Shown: one piece after another, positions 1 to 7,938 of the stretch
Numbering within the stretch: position 1 is the stretch's first letter
How the letters are laid out: every line of letters starts with the position of its first letter
Source of the DNA: an uncultured Eubacterium sp.
GTDB lineage: Bacteria; Bacillota; Clostridia; Oscillospirales; Acutalibacteraceae
NCBI GenBank assembly: GCA_910584985.1
Contig: CAJUDJ010000012.1
Coordinates: 1 to 50,942 of the forward strand
Length of the DNA stretch: 50,942 bases
Direction of reading: 5' to 3'
Notes under the pieces: model-generated
What the model saw: the letters and a program-made list of their open reading frames with translations, nothing else
Told to the model about the DNA's origin: nothing
The model's database searches: none
Translations under genes and position numbers: made by a program

Positions 1-58
1 TCGAACCCCGGACACCTTGATTAAAAGTCAAGTGCTCTGCCATCTGAGCTAATGAACC
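1..58 (-). tRNA. tRNA-Lys(TTT), 3' end cut by the window
   Basis: Read on the minus strand, this shows a 7-nt acceptor 5' half (GGTTCAT), TA at 8-9, a GCTC/GAGC D stem, and an anticodon arm CTTGA/TCAAG around loop CTTTTAA, so the anticodon is TTT (Lys). The T stem and loop begin and run off the window edge. It is the last visible gene of the tRNA operon. A 9-bp hairpin (65-86) separates it from tRNA-Gln. Confidence 0.93.
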
Positions 59-64
59 GTAAAT

Positions 65-86
65 ACCCTTTATTTTTATAAAGGGT
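65..86. repeat. Hairpin between tRNA-Gln and tRNA-Lys
   Basis: A perfect 9-bp inverted repeat (ACCCTTTAT / ATAAAGGGT, 4-nt loop) fills the spacer between two tRNA genes. No T-run follows it on the minus strand, so it is more likely a processing or spacer structure than a terminator. Confidence 0.5.
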
Positions 87-88
87 GC

Positions 89-163
89 TGGCTGGGGAGG
101 CAGGATTCGAACCTACGAGTGAGGGAGTCAAAGTCCCTTGCCTTACCACTTGGCGACACCCCA
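89..163 (-). tRNA. tRNA-Gln(TTG)
   Basis: The minus strand folds as TGGGGTG acceptor, a D arm with TGGTA, anticodon arm GGGA-CTTTGAC-TCCC with anticodon TTG (Gln), a TTCGAAT T loop, and an encoded CCA. The sixth acceptor pair reads T opposite T, a single mismatch. It belongs to the tRNA operon whose promoter lies at 653-681. Confidence 0.93.
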
Positions 164-187
164 ATATAAAAGGGTTTACTATAAAAA

Positions 188-265
188 TGGGGTGGGATAT
201 CGGATTCGAACCGATGACCTCCAGTGCCACAAACTGGCGCTCTAACCAACTGAACTAATCCCACC
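188..265 (-). tRNA. tRNA-His(GTG)
   Basis: The minus strand carries anticodon loop TTGTGGC within a CCAGT/ACTGG stem, so the anticodon is GTG (His). An extra 5' G (position 265) faces C73, as in the G-1:C73 identity pair of tRNA-His. The T loop is TTCGAAT and CCA is encoded (188-190). Confidence 0.94.
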
Positions 266-270
266 ATATA

Positions 271-290
271 TGGCGCGCTTGGAGGGACTC
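271..290 (-). repeat. Truncated duplicate of the tRNA-Arg 3' end
   Basis: These 20 bases are identical to 404-423, the 3' end of the intact tRNA-Arg(TCT). They run from the T loop through the acceptor 3' strand and CCA. The rest of the tRNA is absent. A 3'-end duplication of this size is what remains when an element integrated at a tRNA 3' end is lost, or after unequal exchange between tRNA genes. The two copies are direct repeats flanking 113 bp of non-tRNA sequence. Confidence 0.8.
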
Positions 291-403
291 TCCTCTCGAT
301 GCAAAACCGTTCACCGAACGGTTTCTTGACAAAAGCTTCTGCACACTGTGTTTGCAAGCTTTTGTATCTCGTTTCTCGCCCCTGCAAGCGTTTTCTGAAA
401 AAC
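291..403. other. Spacer with two strong hairpins between tRNA-Arg and its 3'-end copy
   Basis: No gene is seen. The stretch holds a 9-bp perfect hairpin at 304-324 (AAACCGTTC / GAACGGTTT, 3-nt loop) and a 10-bp inverted repeat at 329-338/356-365 (ACAAAAGCTT / AAGCTTTTGT, 17-nt loop). Neither is followed by a U-run in the direction of transcription. It is likely a remnant left between the direct repeats, or a structured tRNA-operon spacer. Confidence 0.5.
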
Positions 404-480
<77 letters not shown>

Positions 481-483
481 GTG

Positions 484-557
484 TGGAGCGGGTGAAAGGA
501 ATCAAACCCCTGTTTCCGGCTTGGAAAGCCGGCGTTCTGACATTGAACTACGCCCGC
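484..557 (-). tRNA. tRNA-Gly(TCC), divergent copy
   Basis: This is a complete 74-nt cloverleaf with encoded CCA and anticodon TCC. It differs from the conventional neighbour (563-636) at structural positions. The D loop reads AATGTCA instead of AATGGTA (G19 to U). The T loop reads TTTGATT instead of TTCGATT (C56 to U). The T stem is A49-U65, G50.U64, G51.U63, weaker than its neighbour's. The acceptor has a C6.A67 mismatch. The anticodon stem, CCGGC/GCCGG, is fully paired although different in sequence from the neighbour's, so this is not a simple decayed copy. Loss of the G19-C56 pair and a weak T stem are features of the non-proteinogenic tRNA-Gly used for peptidoglycan bridges in staphylococci. 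That role here is inference. Confidence 0.85.
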
Positions 558-562
558 ATAAA

Positions 563-636
563 TGGAGCGGGTGAAGGGAATCGAACCCTCGTGTTCAGCT
601 TGGAAGGCTGACATTCTACCATTGAACTACACCCGC
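563..636 (-). tRNA. tRNA-Gly(TCC), conventional copy
   Basis: A 74-nt cloverleaf with acceptor GCGGGTG/CACCCGC, D loop with G18G19, anticodon stem TCAGC/GCTGA around CTTCCAA (anticodon TCC), T stem GAGGG/CCCTT with loop TTCGATT, and encoded CCA. It is the first gene after the promoter at 653-681, about 10 nt downstream of the expected transcription start. Confidence 0.95.
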
Positions 637-652
637 ATAAGCGACAGCCATT

Positions 653-681
653 ATTATAATAAATGACTGCCGAACTGTCAA
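653..681 (-). promoter_or_regulatory. Promoter of the tRNA operon
   Basis: The minus strand has a perfect -35 TTGACA (676-681), a 17-bp spacer and a perfect -10 TATAAT (653-658). The expected start is near 646, about ten bases before the first tRNA. A fully consensus sigma-A promoter suits strong stable-RNA transcription. Confidence 0.9.
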
Positions 682-699
682 GAGTTTTTTCAAAAAAAA

Positions 700-2997
700 T
701 CAATTAATCTTTACATTAATTTCATTATCTGCAGATAATGTGAATTTATTTATTGAAATATCCTGATTAAACACAATTGCCGAAGCAAGCTTATCCTCCA
801 CATTCCTTCTGACAGAATCACGGATACCTCTTGCATTCTTCTTTGAGCCGTAAGCGTCTTTTGCAACAAAGACAGGCACGGTACTGTCATAGCAGAGTTC
901 AATTGCCTTGTCCTTAAGGCCTTCCTTAAGTTCATCAAGCATAATTGTAGCAATCTTTTCAAAATGATCAAAGGATAAGGTATTAAAGGTGATAATCTCA
1001 TCCACCCTGCCGAGGAATTCAGGGCGCAGGAAGCGCTCCAGTGCCTTCATGGTTACATCCTTATTAATTTCATTGTCTGACTTGCCAAAGCCCATTGTGG
1101 CGGTATCTGTGGAGCCTGCATTGGAGGTCATAACAATAATTGTGTTTTCAAAATTAACCGTTCTGCCCTGTGCATCTGTTATTCTGCCCTCATCCAGAAT
1201 CTGAAGCAGAATATTCAGAACATCCTTATGCGCCTTTTCAATTTCGTCAAACAGAATCACACTGTAAGGCTTTCTTCTTACCTTTTCCGTAAGCTGCCCT
1301 GCATCATCATAGCCGACATAGCCCGGAGGCGAACCGATAATTCTTGAAACGCTGAATTTTTCCATATATTCGCTCATGTCCAGGCGGATAAGCGTTTCGG
1401 GAGAATCAAAAAGATATTCCGCAAGCTGCTTTACAAGCTCTGTTTTTCCTACACCCGTAGGTCCTACAAAAATAAAGGACTGCGGGCGCTTTTTCGGGCT
1501 GATCTGCACCCTGCCTCTGCGCACGGCAGCGGCAACCTTTTCAATTGCATCATCCTGCCCGACGATATGCTTTTTCAGTTCATCCTCAAGTGAAGCAAGC
1601 TTTTTAATATCCCCTGCCTCAATTTTGGAAGCGGGAATACCCGTCCACAGAGAAACAACCTTTGCCAGATCCTGCTCTGTAACCTGATTATCCTTTGCTT
1701 TTTCGGCAAGCTCGGGCAGCTTCTGATCCAGCTGAAGCACCTCTGCCTTAAGCTTTGACACAAGCTCATAATCAATCTCGTTGTTGTCATCAGGCTGTGA
1801 GGCGCTGTCTATGCCCTCCAGAAGCGTTTGTTTTCTTTCCAGCTTAATCTGATATTCCGAAATAAAAGGATTGCGCAGATTAGCGCATGTGCACGCCTCG
1901 TCCAGCAGGTCTATTGCCTTATCGGGCAGATAACGGTCCGTAACAAAGCGTTCGGACATGGTAACCGCCCTGCGCAAAAGGCTGTCCGAAATCTGAACCT
2001 TATGATAATTCTCATAATATTCCTTGATTCCCACAAGCATTCTGTAAGCCTCGTCAAGCGATGGCTCTTCAATTTTAATCGGCTGGAAACGGCGTTCAAG
2101 AGCCGCATCCTTTTCAATATATTTTCTGTATTCATTAAAGGTGGTTGCACCGATAACCTGAATTTCACCTCTGGAAAGCGCAGGCTTCAGAATGTTTGCG
2201 GCATTCATTGTGCCCTCACTGTCGCCTGTGCCCACAAGATTGTGTACCTCATCAATAAACAGAATAATATTGCCCTCGTGCTTAACCTCATCAACAAGGC
2301 CTTTGATTCTGCCCTCAAACTGACCTCTGAACTGCGTGCCTGCAACCAGTGCCGTTAAATCCAGCAGATAAATTTCCTTATCCATCAGGCGGGCAGGCAC
2401 CTCACCCTTGGCAATACGGATGGCAAGCCCTTCGGCAATCGCGGTTTTGCCCACGCCCGGTTCGCCAATCAGGCACGGATTGTTCTTTGTTCTTCTGCAA
2501 AGAATCTGAACCGCACGGGCAATTTCCTTTTCCCTGCCGATAATACTGTCTATTTTGCCGTTTTTTGCTCTTTCCGTAAGGTTATTGCAATAGCTGTTTA
2601 AAAATTTTCTAGCATCGTCAGAGGAATTCTTTTTTGCCTTTTTGCCTTTCTTCTTTTTGCCGCTGTCAGCTGCATCGTCAGCACCGCCGCCGTTCACCAG
2701 ATTGGCAAAAGGAAAAGTCTGTGCACCGTCCATATTTTCGGGATTAAACATATCACCAAGTGAGCCGAAATCAAAATCACCCATATTTTCCATAAAAGTG
2801 CTCATCTGTTCAGATGCAGCTTCAAGTTCTTCATCCGAAACACCGAGCTGATCTATCATCTGATTGATGGAACCCACATTCAGTTCCCTTGCACATTTGA
2901 TACAAAGCCCCTCGGGCACCATTTTGCCGTCTTCCATTTTTTGTATAAATACCACTGCAGGGCGTTCCTTGCACCTGCTGCATAATTGCTGTTTCAT
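700..2997 (-). CDS. clpE: ClpE-type ATP-dependent Clp protease ATP-binding subunit
   Basis: This is a 765-residue Hsp100/Clp unfoldase that feeds unfolded proteins to ClpP. The N terminus has a treble-clef-like zinc finger with Cys6, Cys9, Cys32 and Cys35, which is characteristic of ClpE rather than ClpC. An acidic and then Lys-rich linker follows (about 50-125). The first AAA+ domain has Walker A GEPGVGKT at 178-185 and Walker B ILFIDE near 245-250. A short middle region sits around 385-450. The second AAA+ domain has Walker A GPTGVGKT at 512-519 and Walker B VILFDE near 580-585. An MGFG tripeptide-type loop after the second Walker B could be the ClpP-docking loop. It is the last protein gene of a long minus-strand run, 21 bp after pgsA. 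No ctsR, mcsA or mcsB is adjacent. The ClpE call over ClpC rests on the zinc finger. Confidence 0.9.
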   Translation of the reverse strand: MKQQLCSRCKERPAVVFIQKMEDGKMVPEGLCIKCARELNVGSINQMIDQLGVSDEELEAASEQMSTFMENMGDFDFGSLGDMFNPENMDGAQTFPFANLVNGGGADDAADSGKKKKGKKAKKNSSDDARKFLNSYCNNLTERAKNGKIDSIIGREKEIARAVQILCRRTKNNPCLIGEPGVGKTAIAEGLAIRIAKGEVPARLMDKEIYLLDLTALVAGTQFRGQFEGRIKGLVDEVKHEGNIILFIDEVHNLVGTGDSEGTMNAANILKPALSRGEIQVIGATTFNEYRKYIEKDAALERRFQPIKIEEPSLDEAYRMLVGIKEYYENYHKVQISDSLLRRAVTMSERFVTDRYLPDKAIDLLDEACTCANLRNPFISEYQIKLERKQTLLEGIDSASQPDDNNEIDYELVSKLKAEVLQLDQKLPELAEKAKDNQVTEQDLAKVVSLWTGIPASKIEAGDIKKLASLEDELKKHIVGQDDAIEKVAAAVRRGRVQISPKKRPQSFIFVGPTGVGKTELVKQLAEYLFDSPETLIRLDMSEYMEKFSVSRIIGSPPGYVGYDDAGQLTEKVRRKPYSVILFDEIEKAHKDVLNILLQILDEGRITDAQGRTVNFENTIIVMTSNAGSTDTATMGFGKSDNEINKDVTMKALERFLRPEFLGRVDEIITFNTLSFDHFEKIATIMLDELKEGLKDKAIELCYDSTVPVFVAKDAYGSKKNARGIRDSVRRNVEDKLASAIVFNQDISINKFTLSADNEINVKIN

Positions 2998-3018
2998 TAA
3001 AAAATGATTTCTCCTTTA

Positions 3019-3630
3019 TTATTGATCTTCTTTTTTCTCTTTAATCTGGCGGATAAAGCCCGGAATATATCCGAGAAGCGATGCCAGAGTGCACGCTGCG
3101 GAAATGCCCACAAGTGTCCATGTTGCCCAGTCCGGCAGTTTAAAATATTGGCAGAAAGCACCGTTTGCACCGAAACCGAGCACAAATATCATTACAATGC
3201 AGAACACCGTTGTTGCAACCTTTCCCCACATTTCTGCGGCAACAGGGCGAAGCCCCTTGGAAATAAGCAGCGCACCGCCGATCAGCATAACAATTTCCTT
3301 AACAATAAAGAACATAAAAAGATATTTGATAGCATTGTTCCAATATTTTATAATCAGCACAATGACAATGGAAATCTGTGAGAGCTTATCGGCAATGGGA
3401 TCAAGAATCTTTCCCAGAGCCGAAACCTGATTAAATTTTCTGGCAATCATACCGTCAAACAAATCGGTAAGCTCAGCGAAAATGATAACCGCAATGGCAA
3501 TGATATAATGCTCCTGCAGAAACAAAACCGCAAAAACGGGAATCAGCATAATTCTTATCACAGAAAGCAAATTCGGAATTGTAAGGCAACCGGCAAAAAG
3601 TTCTTTTACATTTGATTTAAAATCGCTCAT
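3019..3630 (-). CDS. pgsA: CDP-diacylglycerol--glycerol-3-phosphate 3-phosphatidyltransferase
   Basis: This integral membrane enzyme (203 residues) makes phosphatidylglycerol phosphate from CDP-diacylglycerol and glycerol-3-phosphate, the committed step to phosphatidylglycerol. The CDP-alcohol phosphatidyltransferase signature is complete: D56-x2-D59-G60-x2-A63-R64-x8-G73-x3-D77-x3-D81. Several hydrophobic segments surround it. It lies 10 bp after the CvpA-like gene and 21 bp before clpE, in one apparent transcription unit. A close paralogue such as phosphatidylserine synthase is less likely from the length and the 'TIPNLLSVIRI' start. Confidence 0.92.
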   Translation of the reverse strand: MSDFKSNVKELFAGCLTIPNLLSVIRIMLIPVFAVLFLQEHYIIAIAVIIFAELTDLFDGMIARKFNQVSALGKILDPIADKLSQISIVIVLIIKYWNNAIKYLFMFFIVKEIVMLIGGALLISKGLRPVAAEMWGKVATTVFCIVMIFVLGFGANGAFCQYFKLPDWATWTLVGISAACTLASLLGYIPGFIRQIKEKKEDQ

Positions 3631-3640
3631 TTTTATTCTC

Positions 3641-4312
3641 CTATATAATCATAATCGGGTTGAATTTGTTTAACAGTTCTATTAGAGTGCTTGAAGCAAG
3701 CTGCTGCAAAAAGGCATTATCACCCGCATTTACATTTTCTGTTATAAATGCGCCGATTCTTGCAAATGCAAAAAGGATAATCAGTGCCTTTAAAACGCCA
3801 AACACTGCACCAAGAAATTTATTTGTTTTTCTGAACGGTGCCCTGCTGCTGTTGCTCAGTTTCTTAACAATATACAGTATAATTGCCGTTACAATAAAAA
3901 ATACGGCAAGCGTTGCAAGGAAAAGCGCTGTTTTTGTTATCATTTCTGCAATCGGGTCCACTATGTTTGTCATAATGCCGTTTGCGGCAGATGCTGCACC
4001 TGCATGATCCAGAAACGATAAATCTGCCGAACCTTTCAGAATATCGGGCAAATTACTTACAGTATCCCTGAACGACTGTATATATGTATCCACACCGCTG
4101 CTTTCCATTCCTTTCAGAACATCGGCATGAATGGCTTCGCGGAAATAATTTGTATAAACCGTGCTGCTGAATCTGTCCGCAACCAGAAAGGACAGCGGAA
4201 TGCCCACTGCAATTCTTATAAGCGACAGAAGGGAAACAATAAAGCCCCTTGCATAGCCCTCAAAAACAATAACAACAAATAAAATCAGAATACATATATC
4301 AATAGAATTCAT
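3641..4312 (-). CDS. CvpA family membrane protein
   Basis: A 223-residue protein starting with MNSIDICILILFVVIVF and a glycine/arginine turn (GYARGF) typical of the CvpA (colicin V production) family. Four hydrophobic stretches are visible, two in the first 45 residues, one near 130-155 and one near 170-190. They flank a loop of about 80 residues that is extracytoplasmic or cytoplasmic. The exact biochemical role of the family is unsettled. The gene sits between the DUF5711-like gene (11 bp upstream) and pgsA, so membrane or envelope function fits. Confidence 0.8.
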   Translation of the reverse strand: MNSIDICILILFVVIVFEGYARGFIVSLLSLIRIAVGIPLSFLVADRFSSTVYTNYFREAIHADVLKGMESSGVDTYIQSFRDTVSNLPDILKGSADLSFLDHAGAASAANGIMTNIVDPIAEMITKTALFLATLAVFFIVTAIILYIVKKLSNSSRAPFRKTNKFLGAVFGVLKALIILFAFARIGAFITENVNAGDNAFLQQLASSTLIELLNKFNPIMII

Positions 4313-4323
4313 ATCCGCATCTC

Positions 4324-5505
4324 CTATTCACTTACAATTTCAAGCACAGAACGGTGCCGTGCATATATTTTTGACGAAAGCTGCTGAATATCAGAATAAG
4401 AATTATCGGCCTTTACGCGAAGCCTTTCGCTGCCGTTGCTCAATTTATAGGAAATAATCTCGCTGCCTGTAAGCACTGTCATATCCGTGCCCGATGCCGA
4501 AACATCCTTTATTTCGGAGTTCACATCAACCGTTGTTTTGATTTTTCCGTTCTGCCTTACATAAGAAAGCTTATTTACCGGAGCACCGATATATTCCGAA
4601 TAGGCAATGACAAGATTATCAGCAGGATCATAGCAATATGAAACCGTGTTCATGCTGCCTTTTCCGTAAACGGGCGTTTCTTTTTCAAGCGAGGAAATTA
4701 CGCTTACAAAATTATTGCCCACAACATAAAGATACCCTGATGAAAAATGAATATCCAGCACGGAAGAGCCTGTATATTCAAATTTTGCTCTTGGCTCTGC
4801 ATCCTTTACGGACATTGTGTAAAGTGTTGATTTGATTTCGGCATTTTCCGAATTCATCACAACAAATGCAACATTTCTGCCCCTGTCGTCAATCGCAGCG
4901 GCGGTTACATAGCCCCCTGAAATCTCAAAATTCATTTTCTCGGAAAAAGATTTGCCGCAGACACAAATTCTGCTTTTATGAACACCTGAAACAGAAACTA
5001 CGGCAACCGTTCCCGTGTCTGCCACATCTGCACAGAGGATTTCGCCTTCGGCAGAGTTTTCGTAAACCGTTTCCTTCTGGCTGTCCAGCCTGTAAACTGT
5101 GCCGCCCTGATCATATATAACGGAATATCCGCCGCTTGTTTTGATTATGGGATTGGCATAGCCGTGTTCATCCTTTATATATTCCTGTGCATCATCAGAG
5201 TCTATAACAGTATACGAGGAATCATTCAGCAGGGCAAGCCTGCTGCCCACAACCGTTAAAACATTGTTTTCGCCTGCTTCCATTCTGTAAGGGAAGCCGC
5301 TTTTCTTATCTGTATCTTCAGATAATACAATACTGTTTTCACTGCTTTTCTGCTGAAACAGAGCGGAAAAATTGATTTCACTGATTTTCATAACAGCAAT
5401 AACAGCCGCAGCAACGATTATGATAATCCATAAAATTGTTATTCTTTTTTTGTTTTTAGCATTTTTTCTTTCTTTGCGTTCTTTTTTACGCTGATTTTCT
5501 GCCAT
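4324..5505 (-). CDS. DUF5711-like membrane-anchored protein
   Basis: A 393-residue protein with a very basic N terminus (about 22 residues rich in K, R, E and N), one transmembrane helix at about 24-44, then a large extracytoplasmic region. That region is made of repeated short beta-rich units with recurring patterns such as 'Y.I.S..G.V..L', consistent with a beta-propeller. This layout fits the DUF5711 family as I know it, which has no established function. It starts 14 bp after truA and ends 11 bp before the CvpA-like gene. A catalytic motif is not visible. A structural or sensory envelope role is plausible but not shown. Confidence 0.7.
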   Translation of the reverse strand: MAENQRKKERKERKNAKNKKRITILWIIIIVAAAVIAVMKISEINFSALFQQKSSENSIVLSEDTDKKSGFPYRMEAGENNVLTVVGSRLALLNDSSYTVIDSDDAQEYIKDEHGYANPIIKTSGGYSVIYDQGGTVYRLDSQKETVYENSAEGEILCADVADTGTVAVVSVSGVHKSRICVCGKSFSEKMNFEISGGYVTAAAIDDRGRNVAFVVMNSENAEIKSTLYTMSVKDAEPRAKFEYTGSSVLDIHFSSGYLYVVGNNFVSVISSLEKETPVYGKGSMNTVSYCYDPADNLVIAYSEYIGAPVNKLSYVRQNGKIKTTVDVNSEIKDVSASGTDMTVLTGSEIISYKLSNGSERLRVKADNSYSDIQQLSSKIYARHRSVLEIVSE

Positions 5506-5519
5506 AGTTTCAATTCCTT

Positions 5520-6254
5520 TTAATAATTAACCCGGTTCAGATAAAGTCCATCGGGCGGCGCTGTTTTTCCCGCCATTTTTCGGTTTTTGCTTTCGATAAC
5601 GACTTTCAGCTCTTCCTGCTTTATTTTGCCTTCATTCACAAACAGAAGCGTTCCAACCATAATTCTGACCATATTATACAAAAAGCCGTCTGCCTCAACC
5701 TTAAAATAAACCATATCCCCTTTTCGGAAAACCTCAAAGTTTTTAACCGTTCTTACCGTATCCTCCACATCTGAATTGGAGGAGCAGAAGCCGCTGAAAT
5801 CATATGTTCCGATAAAAGCTTTTGCTTCGCGGTTAAGATAATCCGCATCTATTGCATATCGGTAATGATAAGCATAACGGTTATAAAACGGATTTCTGAT
5901 TTTTCCGTTATAAATCTTATAGATATATTCCTTTGTTTTCACGCTGTAACGGGCATGGAAATCCGCATCCGTTTCCTTACAGCTCAAAACTGCAATATCT
6001 TTGGGAAGATATGTATTAAGCGCCATCACAACTTTTTCCGGTTTTATATTTTTATCGGTTTTAAAGGATATAAAATAGGAATTTGCATGCACACCGCTGT
6101 CCGTTCTGCTGCAGCCTTTGATTTCCGGTCTGCTGCAAAACACCTTTTCAACCGCATTCTGAAAAACCTCCTGCACGGTTAGGGCGTTTTTCTGAATCTG
6201 CCAGCCGTGATATTGTGAGCCGTCATAGCTGATTTCCACAAGTAAATTTCTCAT
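5520..6254 (-). CDS. truA: tRNA pseudouridine(38-40) synthase
   Basis: A 244-residue enzyme that isomerises uridines 38-40 in tRNA anticodon arms. The catalytic aspartate lies in SRTDSGVHA (Asp52). Other family marks are the start NLLVEISYDGSQYHGWQ and the C-terminal FLYNMVRIMVGTLL. I chose the ATG at 6254, because the longer open frame up to 6395 adds a Cys-rich stretch foreign to TruA and overlaps ecfT. With this start the gene overlaps the ecfT stop by ATGA, which suggests coupled translation. The ecfA1-ecfA2-ecfT-truA order is classical in Bacillota. Confidence 0.95.
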   Translation of the reverse strand: MRNLLVEISYDGSQYHGWQIQKNALTVQEVFQNAVEKVFCSRPEIKGCSRTDSGVHANSYFISFKTDKNIKPEKVVMALNTYLPKDIAVLSCKETDADFHARYSVKTKEYIYKIYNGKIRNPFYNRYAYHYRYAIDADYLNREAKAFIGTYDFSGFCSSNSDVEDTVRTVKNFEVFRKGDMVYFKVEADGFLYNMVRIMVGTLLFVNEGKIKQEELKVVIESKNRKMAGKTAPPDGLYLNRVNY

Positions 6255-7063
6255 ATAACCGCCGCCGTAAGTGTATTGATATAACAAACAAGCGCAATCA
6301 GTGCCGAAACAGCAAAAAATGCAACACAATCGCCTATATGTATTTTTGAAACCTTCATTTTGGTTCTGCCCTCTCCGCCGCGGTAACAGCGGCATTCCAT
6401 TGCATATGCCAGTTCCTTTGCCCTGCGGAACGAGGAAATAAACAGCGGAATCAGCACGGGAACAAGCGCCTTTGCACGCCGGATTATATTGCCCGACTCC
6501 ATATCCGCACCCCTGGATTTCTGAGCGGCAGTGATTTTATCTATTTCTTCAACAAGCGTCGGAATAAAACGAAGTGCGATTGTCATAATCATTGCAATCA
6601 TATGAACATCTATTCCGATATATTTAAGCGGCCTGAACAGCCGTTCTATGGCATCTGTAAGCTCCGTAGGCGAGGTGGTGTAGGTAAGCATAGAACCTAT
6701 TATAATAAGAAGCGATATTCTGAAAGCAAAAAACACAGCTCTGCAAATACCGTCTGCCGTAATCCGGAAAACCCAGAATTCCGCCAGCGCATCGCCCGTC
6801 CCGTAAAAAAGATTGATTACGGCTGTTATAATTATAATAAGTGCAAGGGGCTTAAGGCTTTTGAAAATCGTTTTAAAGGATATTCTGCTGATCAGAACAA
6901 CACCGAAAACAGCCGCCACGGTTACTGCAAGAGAAATAAAGGTTTTGCACAAAAACATTGCGGCAATAAAAAGAACAGTTGCAACGATTTTCATTCTTGC
7001 ATCCATTTTATGAATAAAGGATTTTCCCGGGAAATACTGCCCTATGGTTATATTGTTAATCAT
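6251..7063 (-). CDS. ecfT: ECF transporter transmembrane (T) component
   Basis: This 270-residue membrane protein couples the two ATPases to vitamin-binding S components of energy-coupling factor transporters. There are hydrophobic segments in the first 150 residues and near the C terminus. The cytoplasmic coupling helices carry the two Arg-containing signatures, here SRGAD and ECRCYRGGEGRTKM; the second replaces the usual A-R-G with C-R-C. It overlaps ecfA2 upstream and truA downstream by 4 bp each. No S component is encoded in the window, as expected for a shared group II module. Confidence 0.93.
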   Translation of the reverse strand: MINNITIGQYFPGKSFIHKMDARMKIVATVLFIAAMFLCKTFISLAVTVAAVFGVVLISRISFKTIFKSLKPLALIIIITAVINLFYGTGDALAEFWVFRITADGICRAVFFAFRISLLIIIGSMLTYTTSPTELTDAIERLFRPLKYIGIDVHMIAMIMTIALRFIPTLVEEIDKITAAQKSRGADMESGNIIRRAKALVPVLIPLFISSFRRAKELAYAMECRCYRGGEGRTKMKVSKIHIGDCVAFFAVSALIALVCYINTLTAAVI

Positions 7064-7935
7064 ATTTCCGCTCCTTTCTTTGCAGCAAAAAGCCTGTTCA
7101 GCTCTTTCACACCGTCAGAAACGGTAAAAATATCTGTTCGGCAGTCAATTCCTTCTGCCCGCAATTTAAGAAAAACATCTGTTATCTGCGGCACATTCAG
7201 CCCCATTTTCCGCAGCCTTTCCGCTTGGGAATAAACCTGAGCCACCGTGCCGTACATTGCAGCCTTTCCGCTGTTCATAACAAGCACCCTGCTGCATATT
7301 TCTGCAACATCCTCCATCGAATGGGAAACAACAATAACTGTATTGCCCACAGTCTGTCTGTAATTCTTTATTAATTCAAGAATTACACCTCTGCCCTTCG
7401 GATCAAGCCCGGCACAGGGTTCATCCAGAATCAGAACCTGCGGTTCCATAGCAATAACAGAAGCAATGGCAACCCGCCTTTTCTGCCCGCCGGACAAATC
7501 AAACGGGGATTTATTTTCAAGCGCACGGTCTATCCCCACAAAATCCATGCTTTTATAGACACGGGCTTTGATTTCTTCGGGCTTCAGCCCCATCTGCTTC
7601 GGACCAAAGGCGATTTCCTTAAAAACCGTTTCTTCAAAAATCTGATATTCGGGATACTGAAAGCATAAGCCCACCGAAAAGCGCACATTTCTGATCTGCT
7701 TTCGGTTTTCTTTTGCCCAGATGTTTTTTCCGTTCAGAAAAACTGCGCCGCTGTGCGGCTCCAGAAGCCCGTTACAGTGCTGAATAAGCGTTGATTTTCC
7801 GCTTCCCGTGTGCCCTATAACCCCTATAAGTTCACCTTGTTCAACAGAAAAATCAACATTTTCAATCGCAGCGGTTTCAAAAGGCGTGCCAACGCTGTAA
7901 AGATATTTTAAATTTTCACAGACCAAAACCGCCAC
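7060..7935 (-). CDS. ecfA2: ECF transporter ATP-binding protein EcfA2
   Basis: A 291-residue ABC ATPase with Walker A GHTGSGKST (41-49), Q loop around Gln93, signature LSGGQKRR (147-154) and Walker B VLILDEP (about 167-173) followed by a D loop and a switch His in VVSHSM. It is the second of a tandem ATPase pair that forms a heterodimer under EcfT. It starts 3 bp after ecfA1 and overlaps ecfT by 4 bp. The assignment as A2 rather than A1 follows gene order. Confidence 0.93.
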   Translation of the reverse strand: MAVLVCENLKYLYSVGTPFETAAIENVDFSVEQGELIGVIGHTGSGKSTLIQHCNGLLEPHSGAVFLNGKNIWAKENRKQIRNVRFSVGLCFQYPEYQIFEETVFKEIAFGPKQMGLKPEEIKARVYKSMDFVGIDRALENKSPFDLSGGQKRRVAIASVIAMEPQVLILDEPCAGLDPKGRGVILELIKNYRQTVGNTVIVVSHSMEDVAEICSRVLVMNSGKAAMYGTVAQVYSQAERLRKMGLNVPQITDVFLKLRAEGIDCRTDIFTVSDGVKELNRLFAAKKGAEI

Positions 7936-7938
7936 CGT

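Noticed and set aside
76..387. Minus-strand frame of 103 codons across the tRNA genes
   Set aside because: It runs through tRNA-Gln and tRNA-His and cannot be a protein gene.
1828..2358. Plus-strand frame of 176 codons opposite clpE
   Set aside because: Antisense shadow of the first AAA+ domain with no recognisable protein features.
6255..6395. Extra N-terminal part of truA
   Set aside because: The added 47 codons are Cys-rich, absent from TruA, and lie inside ecfT; the ATG at 6254 is coupled to the ecfT stop.
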